64,000 nucleotides of DNA from NCBI RefSeq assembly GCF_003590875.1, contig NZ_QYUN01000003.1, forward strand, positions 558,001 to 622,000. Direction: 5' to 3'. Position numbers and translations under genes: made by a program. The notes under the pieces are model-generated. The model was given only the letters and a program-made list of their open reading frames with translations, was not told the DNA's origin and did not search any database. Positions 1 to 9,104 of this stretch are shown piece by piece (the stretch's first letter is position 1; every line of letters begins with the position of its first letter). Origin of the DNA: Noviherbaspirillum cavernae. GTDB lineage: Bacteria > Pseudomonadota > Gammaproteobacteria > Burkholderiales > Burkholderiaceae_D.

Positions 1-565
1 TTTTCAAGTAATCAGGAAAATGCTTGCCAAGCGCCTGCAGAAGGTTGACAGCATCCTTGCTGGCTTCCGTGCTGTTCGGATGCTTGGCCAATTTTCCGAT
101 TATCTCGGCGAGCGTTTCGCTCACCAGAATGTTTAAATCATGCCTGACAGGCATCCCGCCGTTTTCGCGTGCCAGCATGGTTTCGGCATAGCGTTGAATG
201 GTTTTCAGATAGCCGGTGGACTCAGCATCCAGCGGCTTCTTCGCGATTTGCTTGCCAACATCTGCAGCGAAGTCCCGGAGTGCGGCGATCTCGTTTTTAT
301 TCAGCGGCGTATCTTTGGCGATCGAATTCGCAGCGTCGTTTCTTTCTGGATCAATGTGGTCGCAACATGAAGGATTTTGGTCATTTGGGACCAAATAGGT
401 CGGATGCGACCCATTGCCAAATGGCCGTAACAGTTCCAGCCGATTCAGTTGCGCTTCCAGTTCAGTCACTACGTCAGCAGTGACAGCTTGTGCGTTCGGA
501 GCAGGTTTGCCCTCCAGCTGAATCGCAGGAATGGGCTGATGTCTGCCAATAACGAAGTTCACCAT
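1..565 (-). CDS. Probable type III effector, 5' part only
   Basis: The frame is open from an ATG at 565 to the window edge, so the gene continues to the left; about 188 residues are visible. The start has an AGGG Shine-Dalgarno about 8 bases upstream. The visible part is hydrophilic with no signal peptide or membrane segment, and it is helical with Leu/Ala repeats towards the edge. I recognise no family. The effector call is inference from context: an hrp box (906-934) faces it from about 340 bases upstream, and the next gene on this strand, a large protein, also has its own hrp box. A short open frame (679-804) lies between the box and this gene and could be co-transcribed. Confidence 0.6.
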   Translation of the reverse strand, partial: MVNFVIGRHQPIPAIQLEGKPAPNAQAVTADVVTELEAQLNRLELLRPFGNGSHPTYLVPNDQNPSCCDHIDPERNDAANSIAKDTPLNKNEIAALRDFAADVGKQIAKKPLDAESTGYLKTIQRYAETMLARENGGMPVRHDLNILVSETLAEIIGKLAKHPNSTEASKDAVNLLQALGKHFPDYLK

Positions 566-678
566 ATCGTTTTCCCTATATCAAGAGCGTCTAAAGTTAC
601 GCTGAACAAACCACTGATTTTGAATTCGCATCGAATCGTTACGAGTGAATTCATCGATCGATGCGATCAGCCTGTTTT

Positions 679-804
679 TCACGTACTTGCGGGCGGTTCA
701 CCGGGCGGTTCCACCTGCTTTGGCCCATTATTGGCGGCCTGCGCCATCAACCGATGACGCGCCAGGTAAATGTCCGCCAAGGCCAGTGCCGTGAAGGTAC
801 GCAT
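679..804 (-). CDS. Possible small ORF behind an hrp box
   Basis: This 41-codon frame has a GGAG Shine-Dalgarno 7-8 bases before its ATG. It lies between an hrp box (906-934) and the partial effector gene (565). The product would begin MRTFTALALADIYLARHR and end in a Pro-rich tail. There is no family match, and it may be only leader sequence of the transcript. The ribosome site and the position behind an HrpL-type promoter are the only support. Confidence 0.3.
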   Translation of the reverse strand: MRTFTALALADIYLARHRLMAQAANNGPKQVEPPGEPPAST

Positions 805-905
805 TCGGCTTCTCCCGCCCATGCTGCATGCGCGGCAGCGGGTGCTTGTCATGCACGTTGCCCTACGTTGCACATTCAAAGATGACTGCGCTGCCCTGTC
901 GAAAG

Positions 906-934
906 TAAGTGACACGAAGATGTAACCTGGTTCC
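906..934 (-). promoter_or_regulatory. hrp box (HrpL-type promoter)
   Basis: On the minus strand this reads GGAACC, 16 bases, then TCACTTA. It differs from the GGAACC-N15/16-CCACNNA consensus at one position. It points towards the small frame at 804 and the partial effector at 565. Confidence 0.7.
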
Positions 935-1323
935 ATCTCGCCAGGATTCCGGTCACATTTTTGTCATCAAGTGGAACCCGTCGGATGGATGGAGCCATCC
1001 ACATGGGTCAATGCAGGCCATGGCGCATCGACTCGCGTCCGCCGGGAGTCCCGCATCAGTTCGCCATTGGGCGGATGGCGGTCCCGGGACGGCTGGCGCT
1101 ACAGCACTTGCCGACCTTGCATTGCTTGATCTTCCTGTGAAGGTGATGGGTCGGTTCGGTCGCCAGGTCGGATGCGCGGCGGATCGATTCGGCATCGTTA
1201 TTCCGGAATGGGCCGCCAGTCGATCGCTCGGTTCATCCGGCAAAGGTGCAGGTGCCCTCGGATCCCCACCCCTCGTCGCCTGCACCCGCATGGTCGATGC
1301 GGGCACATAGCGATACCGGCGCA
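935..1323. other. Intergenic, no supported gene
   Basis: GC-rich sequence between the two minus-strand effector genes. Overlapping frames exist on both strands but none has a convincing ribosome site or recognisable product. A very imperfect plus-strand hrp-like site (GGAACC-N16-CCATCCA near 966-994) was seen but has no credible target. Confidence 0.5.
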
Positions 1324-4300
1324 TCAGGTGAAGTCATGGATGTTCGTAAACGTCGCCTTGTTAATCCTGTGGTTCTGCACCACATAGTTCAAGCCCGGCG
1401 TAGTCGTCTTCGACTGAGTGTTGACGTCAATCATGAAGCAGTATTCCCACGAATTGTCATCACGCAGAATCTTGTCAATGCGCTTCTGACACTGCGTGGC
1501 AGCCTTGGCATCTCCTGCCACATCCGCCCCATGCTTGAGGCCCTTGTAGTAGTTGACGGCGTCGACCACCTCTTTCTTCGGTTCAAGGTAAACCTGGTAG
1601 GACCTGGACAGCTTGGGGTCATCCTGCTGCTGCTTGATGAACTGCTTCAGCTTCTCGTACTCGCCTTTCAAGGCCGTTTCCCGCGCCGTGAAATGCTCTT
1701 CATGCGCTTCGATCGAATTGGCATTTGTCGGGCCACCCGCGCCGTATCGCGAGCCCGCATATTTTTTTGCCTTGTCCACGGCGATGCGATCGAGTTCGCC
1801 CACGACGCGCGCCAGAATCTGGGCTGCATTGGCATACGTCTCGGTTCGGAAAGTCCTTTGCGAGAACTCGCCATCCTCTTCGATATGCGTGTCTCGCTGA
1901 GTGACGCTGGTCCTGTACATATCGGCGCTCAAGAGACCCAGGTCGATACCCGACAACGCCATGTCGCCCTCCACCGTGTCCGAAAACGCGTGATGATCGA
2001 GCAAGCCACCTATGCCAGGGCCGGAGATGCCCAGGTTGAGCTTGAATGCGGTGGTTTTGCTGCTTTTTTCCACGTGCAAAGAGCCGCCTTGTTCACCCCA
2101 CGTCTGATTGCTCCGCTTCAGTTCCGCCATCTGGCTGAGGCCGGCCACCACACCGCGAATTCCCTCGAAGGACACGCCCGCGCCCTGGGTGCTCGTGTTG
2201 GCAATGCTGTGGGTACCGTCCGTGACCCCCAACCAGCTTACCGACACGTCATCCCATTCCTGCAATACGCGTTTCAGGATGCTCGCCCGGTCATTAGCAG
2301 AGGCAGGATCGCACCAGCCGGCACCGTCCGCGCCGTCGCTGGTCGGATTCATGATCTTCGTGGTCAAACGACCCAGTTTCGCGTTGTTGGCAACATCGCC
2401 TCCCACACCGGTGTAGAGACGACGGAACCGGATGGCGACTCCTCGCTGCTTCTGATGTTCATACGCATAGTTGGCCTCGTCGCCGACGGCGGCCCCTATT
2501 GTCGTTCCTTCGCTCAGCTTCTTGCTCACCTTGCCGGGGCCGATTGATGTCCCGCCGCCGACCTGCCCGCGTTGGTTGGTTTGCGTTGCAATGATGAGTT
2601 CATTGCCTGCTGTCCCGGTGCCGACCTCGAACACTGCAACACGCGCACGCGACCCGCGCAGGTCAACCTTCCCGCGCAAGGTGCCAAGAGTCAGAATGCC
2701 GGTGAGCGCCTCCGTCAGGCCTCCGGTCTTTGCACCGGTCAGGCCGCCGTTCTCAAACTTGAATCTCGACCCCAGTTCCTGGTTCTTGATCGCGGTCCGG
2801 AATCGTTCCGCCACTTGCGCCGAGGTTTGGGTGCCAAGCTTCGGCGTCTCGGCGTTGACGAGAGTGGAATTGACGACGCGGTCGATCGCGGCGCCAAACG
2901 CTTGCCAATCGGGAGCGCCTGCGGCCGGCGCTGCGGGAGGCGCTTCTGGTACTGCCAGCGCCGTTGCGGCATCCACGTTGGCCGGCCCGCCGAATTCCGA
3001 AGCAATCTCCATCAGGCGTTGCGGCAGATAGCCCTTGTTCTCCAAATTCAACAGGATTTCCAGCTGTTCCAGTCTTGTGGCATCCAGGCCGCCGTTCTGG
3101 ACCCCGGGGTGCGCATTCGGGGAGGCCAAATGATCATAGACGCGCTTCCTGACCGCCTTCAGTTCGATGGGGGTCAATGCATCGCCATCCTTGAAGCGCG
3201 GCAACATCGTCGTCGAAGCCTCCGTTTGCTCCAGTATCGCCAGCCGCACCAGGTTTCTCAACGCATGCATTTCCGGTTGGGTTGCCGGATTGGCCGGGTC
3301 GGGGACGATGCCCGTGAGCAAGGCGGAAGGGACTCCCGCCGTCATTCCTCCGCTCTGAAGCAGGGCCCTCTTCACGTTGCCGATCAGGACCTCCTTGACG
3401 AGCCGACCCTCCTTGATCCCGCCCATCTGCTCGGAGTTCTTGAAACCGATGGCCGAATCGCCGTTGCCGAGATCGTTGTAGGCGTCCAGCGGATTCTTGC
3501 CTTTTTGCGGCAAGAGGTACTTTTTGGCAAATTTCTTGAAGCGGCTGGCCGGCGGAGTGGTGGCGCTTTCCACGAAGCCTGTCAACTTGTTCATGCGTCC
3601 GTTGATCAAGGCGAAGGCTGTGGGCTTGCCCTTCTCATCCTCCGCGGCATCGGTGTAAATGCCGTTGCGGATGGCGCCGATGGCCCAGGTATTGCCGTTT
3701 TTCCGGTCGTTGTGGAGGGCGAACTCGCTCGCGGATCTTGTTGCATCGACGGCGTGCGCATGCGAAAGGTCGAGATGATCCTTCAGCGCAAGCAAACCCT
3801 TGTCCAGCAGCGAAAGCGCGCCCGGCACCTCGGCACCATTCCGCCCCCAAAAGCCCTCCGGGGGGGCCGTTCCAGGCGTTGCTGCGGTTTGCGCACGCGC
3901 CACCAATTCCGCATAGACGCTGCTGGGCGCATATTGCCCCGCTCCCTTCGCTTTCGTTTTCTCTCTTTCGCGCGTGGCATCGAGATAGACGTGCAGCATC
4001 GCATCGTCATGTCGCGAGACACTTGCATGCGAGCCGGCCGGCGCACCTTCAGCGCGCGCCAGCTTCTTCAACAGCTTGAATCCCACGCCATCGCGGCCGA
4101 GCACCTGGGCGAGGTGCCATGCGTTTTCGATGTCGGCCTGGTCGAACCGGGCGCTGGCGTGGGGCGCGACGCTCCCGGCCTGTCCATAGCCTTCGGGAAG
4201 AGAGATTCGGTCCGCCCTCCCGTTGAGCGCCGCCGGCGTGCAATTGTCAGGCTGACGGATGCTCCCGAGCAGGTCGATGTTTTGCAGGCAGGCCAACGCC

Positions 4301-4806
4301 CGTGCCGCGTCGTCGGTGCCATTGGGCAGATGTCTGCTAACACTGCCCAGCGCCTGCGCAAGCAGCACCATTTCCGCACCCTCAAGGCCGGCGGGGACAT
4401 CGTGTCTCGTCGCATGCATCGCCAGTCGATTCTTGGCCTGGCATAGCACTGCCTCCAGGCGATTCTTTTTATCGGCGCCCTGCAGGTCAGGGAAATACCT
4501 GTCGTTCAGGATATCCACGGCGTAACGATCCGGATCGAACGCGCTGGTGAAGTCCTTGCTTTTGGCGCTGCCCAGCTTGACTTGCATCGCGGCGCTGCCG
4601 CCGTGGTACTTGCCGGGCGCGGGCGCGACCTTGTTCTTGAAAAACAGGTATTTCCTGGAAGTCGGCAATGCGGGATCCGCATCCTTTGCTCCGACCTGGG
4701 TCTTGTTCTTGACCTCGGGCGTCGTCGTGGTTGATCCGAACACCGGGACCGGAGAATGGGTGGTCGCGCTCGGACCGATTCCGTGCCGGGTGAAAAAGTT
4801 CTTCAT
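1324..4806 (-). CDS. Large probable type III effector (1160 aa)
   Basis: The chosen ATG at 4806 has AGGA 7-8 bases upstream; the frame is open further upstream, but an hrp box lies inside that extension, so the longer start is unlikely. The product is 1160 residues with a Ser/Thr/Pro/Lys-rich N-terminus typical of secreted effectors, no signal peptide and no clear membrane helix. The C-terminal half has alternating Gly/beta-rich stretches (about residues 720-900), as in several very large phytopathogen effectors, followed by a charged, helical end. It was not assigned to a family; AvrE or AWR-type relatives are possible but not shown. It is monocistronic, with its own HrpL-type promoter about 125 bases upstream. 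An IS5 element and the replication genes lie next to it. Confidence 0.7.
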   Translation of the reverse strand: MKNFFTRHGIGPSATTHSPVPVFGSTTTTPEVKNKTQVGAKDADPALPTSRKYLFFKNKVAPAPGKYHGGSAAMQVKLGSAKSKDFTSAFDPDRYAVDILNDRYFPDLQGADKKNRLEAVLCQAKNRLAMHATRHDVPAGLEGAEMVLLAQALGSVSRHLPNGTDDAARALACLQNIDLLGSIRQPDNCTPAALNGRADRISLPEGYGQAGSVAPHASARFDQADIENAWHLAQVLGRDGVGFKLLKKLARAEGAPAGSHASVSRHDDAMLHVYLDATREREKTKAKGAGQYAPSSVYAELVARAQTAATPGTAPPEGFWGRNGAEVPGALSLLDKGLLALKDHLDLSHAHAVDATRSASEFALHNDRKNGNTWAIGAIRNGIYTDAAEDEKGKPTAFALINGRMNKLTGFVESATTPPASRFKKFAKKYLLPQKGKNPLDAYNDLGNGDSAIGFKNSEQMGGIKEGRLVKEVLIGNVKRALLQSGGMTAGVPSALLTGIVPDPANPATQPEMHALRNLVRLAILEQTEASTTMLPRFKDGDALTPIELKAVRKRVYDHLASPNAHPGVQNGGLDATRLEQLEILLNLENKGYLPQRLMEIASEFGGPANVDAATALAVPEAPPAAPAAGAPDWQAFGAAIDRVVNSTLVNAETPKLGTQTSAQVAERFRTAIKNQELGSRFKFENGGLTGAKTGGLTEALTGILTLGTLRGKVDLRGSRARVAVFEVGTGTAGNELIIATQTNQRGQVGGGTSIGPGKVSKKLSEGTTIGAAVGDEANYAYEHQKQRGVAIRFRRLYTGVGGDVANNAKLGRLTTKIMNPTSDGADGAGWCDPASANDRASILKRVLQEWDDVSVSWLGVTDGTHSIANTSTQGAGVSFEGIRGVVAGLSQMAELKRSNQTWGEQGGSLHVEKSSKTTAFKLNLGISGPGIGGLLDHHAFSDTVEGDMALSGIDLGLLSADMYRTSVTQRDTHIEEDGEFSQRTFRTETYANAAQILARVVGELDRIAVDKAKKYAGSRYGAGGPTNANSIEAHEEHFTARETALKGEYEKLKQFIKQQQDDPKLSRSYQVYLEPKKEVVDAVNYYKGLKHGADVAGDAKAATQCQKRIDKILRDDNSWEYCFMIDVNTQSKTTTPGLNYVVQNHRINKATFTNIHDFT

Positions 4807-4929
4807 TTCGTATTCCTCATCTCTTGTTCTCGTTTGACCAAACGCGCTCGTCGACAGCATGTGGCGAATCTTCTCGCGCGCCTTCATCGCGAAGGCGAAC
4901 ATCGCGGCGCATCGGAAGCGTTGTATCAA

Positions 4930-4957
4930 TGTGTGGCGATGCGGGCGCATCGGTTCC
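4930..4957 (-). promoter_or_regulatory. hrp box upstream of the 1160-aa effector
   Basis: Minus strand GGAACC, 15 bases, CCACACA: a full match to the HrpL consensus. It ends about 125 bases before the ATG at 4806. Confidence 0.85.
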
Positions 4958-5258
4958 ACAAGGAAGCAGGGAGAAATGAAATGAGAAACGAGATGCAACC
5001 CGCCATCCGTGGCGACAGCGGCACGGGCGACACGCGGAATCCTTGCAAGCGGACTCAACGGCCGTGCGCCGAGGGATGCCGACCGCAGCGGCGTGAGCAG
5101 ATGGTTCTCCGGGCTCCGTACCGGTTCCGGGTCAACGTGGCTCGTCAAGCGCAGTCCTCGCCTGCAGCGATAGTGCGACGCTGGCGCCGGCCGTTGTTCC
5201 GGCATTCATGAGCATTTTCGTCGCCAGCAGCCGCTACCGGATATCACTCTCCTTCGCC

Positions 5259-5412
5259 GGAATTGGGACAGCGAACGCACCACACTCACACATGTATCGA
5301 GATTCCCGGGATGCCGGGACTGGAAGATGACTCCCTGGTCGCGCGTGCGATGGTTGTCGAGAAAAAGGTAAAGACGGGAGAAGTGCCCGCGGCGTGATCG
5401 CCTCGGTCGACG
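5259..5412 (+). pseudogene. Decayed copy of the hrp-box small ORF
   Basis: This stretch is a degraded copy of 6813-7120. It holds an hrp-like site (GGAATT, 15 bases, CCACACT), a TATCGAGAT segment just after it as in the intact copy, and then sequence similar to the 3' end of the small ORF at 6927-7082, with indels that break the frame. The IS5 element begins at 5416, so the copy is cut off on the right from the repA remnant it once adjoined. Homology was judged by eye. Confidence 0.5.
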
Positions 5413-5415
5413 CTA

Positions 5416-6250
5416 GAGAGTGTTATGAACTAAGCGGCGCATGAGGTGTCTTGCGAGCATGAATACTCGCAAACCTTACCCCAGCGACGTCAGCAATGAA
5501 GAATGGGAATTCGTCGCCCCCTATCTTTCCTTGTTGCCACCGGATGCTGGGCAGCGCGACCATGATTTGCGGGAAGTCTTCAATGGCTTGCGCTGGCTGG
5601 TACGCAGCGGGGCGTCCTGGCGCATGTTGCCGCACGATTTGCCGCCCTGGTACACCGTGTATCAGCAGACGCAACGCTGGCTGAAAGCCGGTTGCTTCGA
5701 GTCGATCGCCCATGACCTGCGCATGCTGTTGCGCATGGCCTCGGATCGGGAACCGACGCCCAGCGCAGCGGTACTGGATAGCCGGACGCTGCAGTCGACC
5801 CGGGAAAGCGGTGGACGTGCTGGTTATGACGGTGCAAAACGGCGCAAGGGATCGAAAATCCATTTGGCTGTCGATACGCTAGGCCATCTGCTGGCGTTGC
5901 ATATCACGCCTGCCAACGAACAGGACCGCGCGCAAGTGGCCGAACTGGCGGCACGGTGGATGTGGCGTTTGCCGATCAGGGCTATACGGGCGAGGCGGCG
6001 CAGAGCCAGGCGCAGAACCACGGCATGGACCTGATCGTGGTCAAACATGCCGAGGCCAAGCGGGGATTCGTCCTGTTGCCTCGACGCTGGGTGGTCGAGC
6101 GCAGCTTTGCCTGGGCTGCGCGCTTTCGCCGTCTGGCGCGCGATTACGAACGGCTTGCCGACACATTGGCAGGTCTGCATTTCGTCGCCTTCGTTTGTCT
6201 CATGCTCAATAAGGCCGCTACGATGTTGGGCGAAGGTTCATAACACTTTC
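5416..6250 (+). mobile_element. IS5-family element (IS427-like group)
   Basis: The ends are near-perfect inverted repeats starting GAGAGTGTTATGAAC on the left and GAAAGTGTTATGAAC when the right end is read inward. Both are flanked by TA (5414-5415 and 6251-6252), the duplication expected for this group. The transposase lies in two overlapping frames. The element sits exactly at the stop codon of the repA remnant and supplies the last base of that TAG. Confidence 0.9.
5459..6243 (+). CDS. IS5-family transposase in two frames
   Basis: The first frame, from the ATG at 5459, encodes the N-terminal domain and the first catalytic Asp (in VLDSRTLQ). It runs to 6034. The second frame holds the rest: the second Asp (FADQGYTG) and the Glu (VVERSFAW), ending at 6243. 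Joining them needs a -1 shift around 5940-5960. Many IS427-group elements use programmed frameshifting between orfA and orfB, so this may be active, but a disabling mutation cannot be excluded because no clear slippery heptamer was found. The combined product would be about 260 residues, normal for the family. Confidence 0.85.
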
Positions 6251-6837
6251 TAGAGGCGCAGCTTGCCGGCGGCAGGCGGGGCGGATTCCGCCCTGCCCTC
6301 TTCCTTCGTCAGGATGGCGAGGTCAACGAGGTCGGAGTCGGTCGGCTTGTCCCAGCCCTCTTCCCACACCGCGTTGCCGAGGAACTTGAAGAACAGCGGG
6401 CGCACGATCTGGCTGGCGATGCCCTTGGTGCGGAAGGCCTTGCGCACCACTTCGCTGGCGGGCAGCGCCTCGGCCTCGAAGCGGACGATCCATGCCTGCT
6501 GGTCGTCGTCCGGCATCTCGTGGAACATCTCGTTCAGTTCGCCGCGTTTCTGCGCCATGAACTGCTCGATCAGCTTCAGACGCTCGGCCTTGGTGTCGAA
6601 CACCTTGCGCGGGGCGGGCGCGGACGGCTGCTGTTCGCCGAACTGGCCCGATTGCAGCAGCGTCAGCAGATATTTTTTAGCGTCGTACTTCAACAGCCGC
6701 TTTTCCAAGCGGCTCTGCGGGATGCCGGCCTTGATCACGACGTCGATCATCTTCAGGTCGCCCGGCTCGATCGGCTTTTCCGCGGCCGGCAGCATCGCCT
6801 TGCACTGCACACGGAACTGAAGGCGCACCAGTGCCAC
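6250..6837 (-). pseudogene. Partial duplicate of the repA initiator gene
   Basis: This 195-codon frame corresponds to the C-terminal part of the initiator at 7124-8512. Codons from KYLLTLLQ to the end are essentially identical at DNA level (about 6291-6676 against 7163-7549). The first 55 residues are clearly divergent, and a block of about 28 residues present in repA is missing. The N-terminal DNA-binding domains are absent, so it cannot be a working initiator. The mosaic of identical and diverged parts suggests recent gene conversion. The IS5 element abuts its stop codon. Confidence 0.8.
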
Positions 6838-6840
6838 TCA
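6813..6840 (+). promoter_or_regulatory. hrp box upstream of a 51-aa ORF
   Basis: GGAACT, 15 bases, CCACTCA on the plus strand. It lies antisense within the start of the repA remnant and about 87 bases before the small ORF at 6927. Confidence 0.75.
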
Positions 6841-6926
6841 CGTATCGAGATCCCTGCGGACGATTGCATCCATGAATCCGAGGGAAATGCCGCCGGCATT
6901 GACTCAAGACTCAAAGGAGAGATGAA

Positions 6927-7082
6927 ATGCGTTCGGACACCTATTTCGACGAATACTCAAACGACCCCGCATCACCTGCGCAAGCGGTCACTACCGCGTG
7001 CATTGCATCAATGGACACGGCATTGGAACTGGAAGAAGGCTTCCCCTGGTCGCGTGTGCGACGCCTGTCGAAGAAAGGTTGA
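6927..7082 (+). CDS. Small HrpL-regulated protein (51 aa)
   Basis: An ATG with a GGAGA ribosome site opens a 51-codon frame. The product begins MRSDTYFDEYSNDP and ends in a basic tail (WSRVRRLSKKG). It has no signal peptide or membrane segment and no recognised family. An hrp box precedes it (6813-6840), so it is probably part of the T3SS regulon, perhaps a secreted peptide or a small chaperone. A decayed second copy of box and gene lies at 5259-5412. It lies between repA and its remnant, on the opposite strand. Too short for sequence-based certainty. Confidence 0.5.
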   Translation: MRSDTYFDEYSNDPASPAQAVTTACIASMDTALELEEGFPWSRVRRLSKKG

Positions 7083-7123
7083 AATTGGGGAGAATGTCCA
7101 CGGCGTGATCGCCGCGGAGGGAA

Positions 7124-8512
7124 CTACAAACGCAGCTTGCCGACGGCAGGTGCGTGTTCTCCCCTGCCCTCTTCCTTCGTCAGGATGGCGAGGTCAACGA
7201 GGTCGGAGTCGGTCGGCTTGTCCCAGCCCTCTTCCCACACCGCGTTGCCGAGGAACTTGAAGAACAGCGGGCGCACGATCTGGCTGGCGATGCCCTTGGT
7301 GCGGAAGGCCTTGCGCACCACTTCGCTGGCGGGCAGCGCCTCGGCCTCGAAGCGGACGATCCATGCCTGCTGGTCGTCGTCCGGCATCTCGTGGAACATC
7401 TCGTTCAGTTCGCCGCGTTTCTGCGCCATGAACTGCTCGATCAGCTTCAGACGCTCGGCCTTGGTGTCGAACACCTTGCGCGGGGCGGGCGCGGACGGCT
7501 GCTGTTCGCCGAACTGGCCCGATTGCAGCAGCGTCAGCAGATATTTTTCCGGACTGCGCACCGGTTCCATGTTGACGCGCCCCTTGCGCTCGTTCATCAC
7601 GCGCAGCGCGTCGTCGAGCGCCTTCGCACCGTACTTGAGCAGGTGCTTTTCGGCGCGGTCCTGCGGGATGCCGGCCTTGATCGCGGCGCCGATGGTCTTG
7701 AGGTCGACCGGCTCGATTGCCTTCTCCGTCTGCGGCAGCATCGGCGCCTTGCGCCTGACGCGGAACTGCAGGTCCTGGATCGAGCGCCCCGCCCTGTGCT
7801 CGACCAGTTCGATCTCGAGGTCGGAGACTTCGTTGACCTTCTTGACCGCCTTCTTCAGCACGTCGCGATTGAAGATCTTGTATTCGAGATAGGCCGAGGT
7901 CGGGCTGTCGGGCGCGCCGGTCAGTACCGGCCGCCACCACGCCCACGGCTGGCGCGCGGTCAGGCCGCCGGGATTGTCGGCGTAGCGGCAGCAGATTTCG
8001 TACAGCACCAGCGAGGCCATGGTGTTGAGCGAGGCCTGCACCTGCAGCGACATCCTGGCGAAGCGCTGCGGGTCGAGCAGTTCCTGCTTGATGTTGGGCG
8101 CGTAGCTCCATTCGAGAATCAGTTCGCCCTCGCGCTGGATCAGGTCGGCGTGCGCGATCAGCGCCGACACGCTCCAGCGCGCGCCCTCGCCCGTGGTCGG
8201 CGATTGCCATTCGACGCCGGTGGTGGCCATCTGGCGGAAATACTGCTTGATCAGCTCGGTGTTGTTGGAATTGAAGTCGATGCCGGTCGCGATGTCGGCC
8301 AGCCGCACCTGGTAGCGGTCCTTCGCCACCCCCTGGCGTTGCGCATAGTGCAGCATGACGTTGTAGATCTTGCGCGCGGTGACGGTGATCTTTTCCGACT
8401 TGGGCACGATCGCCAGCGTGTTGACAGGCTTGCGCAGGGGAAAGTCCGGCTCGGCGCGCACCTCTTTCTTTCCCGCGCTGACGACTCGATTCGGTTTCTT
8501 TGTTTCCGGCAT
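7124..8512 (-). CDS. repA: Plasmid-type replication initiator
   Basis: This 462-residue protein begins MPETKKPNRVVS and resembles initiators of Burkholderiales chromids and megaplasmids (Rep_3-like winged-helix proteins that bind iterons). The N-terminal 250 residues carry the winged-helix part, with YNVMLHYAQRQ and LEYKIFNRDVLKKAVKKVNE. The C-terminal half is a helical extension. Iteron-like repeats occur upstream (8572-8870) and beyond parB (11631-11768), and parA/parB are divergently placed, giving a complete replication and partition module. The 3' third is duplicated at 6250-6837. Confidence 0.85.
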   Translation of the reverse strand: MPETKKPNRVVSAGKKEVRAEPDFPLRKPVNTLAIVPKSEKITVTARKIYNVMLHYAQRQGVAKDRYQVRLADIATGIDFNSNNTELIKQYFRQMATTGVEWQSPTTGEGARWSVSALIAHADLIQREGELILEWSYAPNIKQELLDPQRFARMSLQVQASLNTMASLVLYEICCRYADNPGGLTARQPWAWWRPVLTGAPDSPTSAYLEYKIFNRDVLKKAVKKVNEVSDLEIELVEHRAGRSIQDLQFRVRRKAPMLPQTEKAIEPVDLKTIGAAIKAGIPQDRAEKHLLKYGAKALDDALRVMNERKGRVNMEPVRSPEKYLLTLLQSGQFGEQQPSAPAPRKVFDTKAERLKLIEQFMAQKRGELNEMFHEMPDDDQQAWIVRFEAEALPASEVVRKAFRTKGIASQIVRPLFFKFLGNAVWEEGWDKPTDSDLVDLAILTKEEGRGEHAPAVGKLRL

Positions 8513-8571
8513 CGCGGGGAAGAAAAGAGGAGTGGATGGATTGCCGCAGTCTACAGTGAGTCATTTTCAAA

Positions 8572-8870
8572 AGCAAACTCACCTCAAGAACATGGGTGCG
8601 GATGGCATGAGTCGGTGGCGCGTGGCCGTCTCACTTTCCCAAAAGCTCTCACCTGACTTTGGTCCCGGAGCGGGCTTGGCGCGGCCGCTGTGGCCGCGGC
8701 ACGCGCGTCGCGGCGGTCGCACGGCGCGGCGGCATGCGCACGCGTTCAAGCGGGTGCCCAATCCCAAATCCACTCACGCGAGGTCCCAGATTTGCTCACT
8801 CGAGTCACCAAAAGCTCTCGCCCATGCTCCCAAAAGCTCTCACCCAAAGCACCAAAAGTTCTCACCGGAA
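8572..8870. repeat. Iteron array, probable replication origin (left part)
   Basis: At least three good copies of a CCCAAAAGCTCTCACC-type repeat (8638-8655, 8806-8823, 8827-8845), one at about 8850-8868, and degenerate ones at about 8573-8586, 8761-8780 and 8783-8802, all in one orientation. Direct repeats next to an initiator gene are the usual form of an iteron origin. The 8871-9104 remainder is AT-rich, as expected for a melting region, and carries the parA leader. Confidence 0.75.
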
Positions 8871-9104
8871 ACAACGCAAGTACTTGATTTGCAAGGAATA
8901 AGTGCTCCCTTTAGTTCTTATAGAGCTTATAGAAAATATATATTTTTCAGCCGCTGAACGTGGAAATGCCGGCGACAACAGCAGGCAAAGCGCAAGATTT
9001 TTACGGAAAAGAGAGAATTCCAGAAAATTCGGGGAATTTTCTTTTTTGGCCAACAACGCTATTGACGTAAAATGATTGCACTTTGAAAAACCTGCGGGGA
9101 ACCG

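Noticed and set aside
966..994. Plus-strand hrp-like site GGAACC-N16-CCATCCA
   Set aside because: The CCAC element is broken and no credible gene follows; it lies close to the better minus-strand box at 906-934.
2572..4446. Long plus-strand open frame of more than 600 codons
   Set aside because: It is antisense to the 1160-residue effector gene; high GC gives long shadow frames, and it has no ribosome site or family features.
7154..8656. 500-codon plus-strand frame over repA
   Set aside because: Shadow of the initiator gene; composition is Arg/His/Leu-rich as expected from antisense reading.
8572..8870. Spaced short direct repeats considered as a CRISPR array
   Set aside because: Repeats are about 16 bases, irregularly spaced and degenerate, next to an initiator gene; they are iterons.
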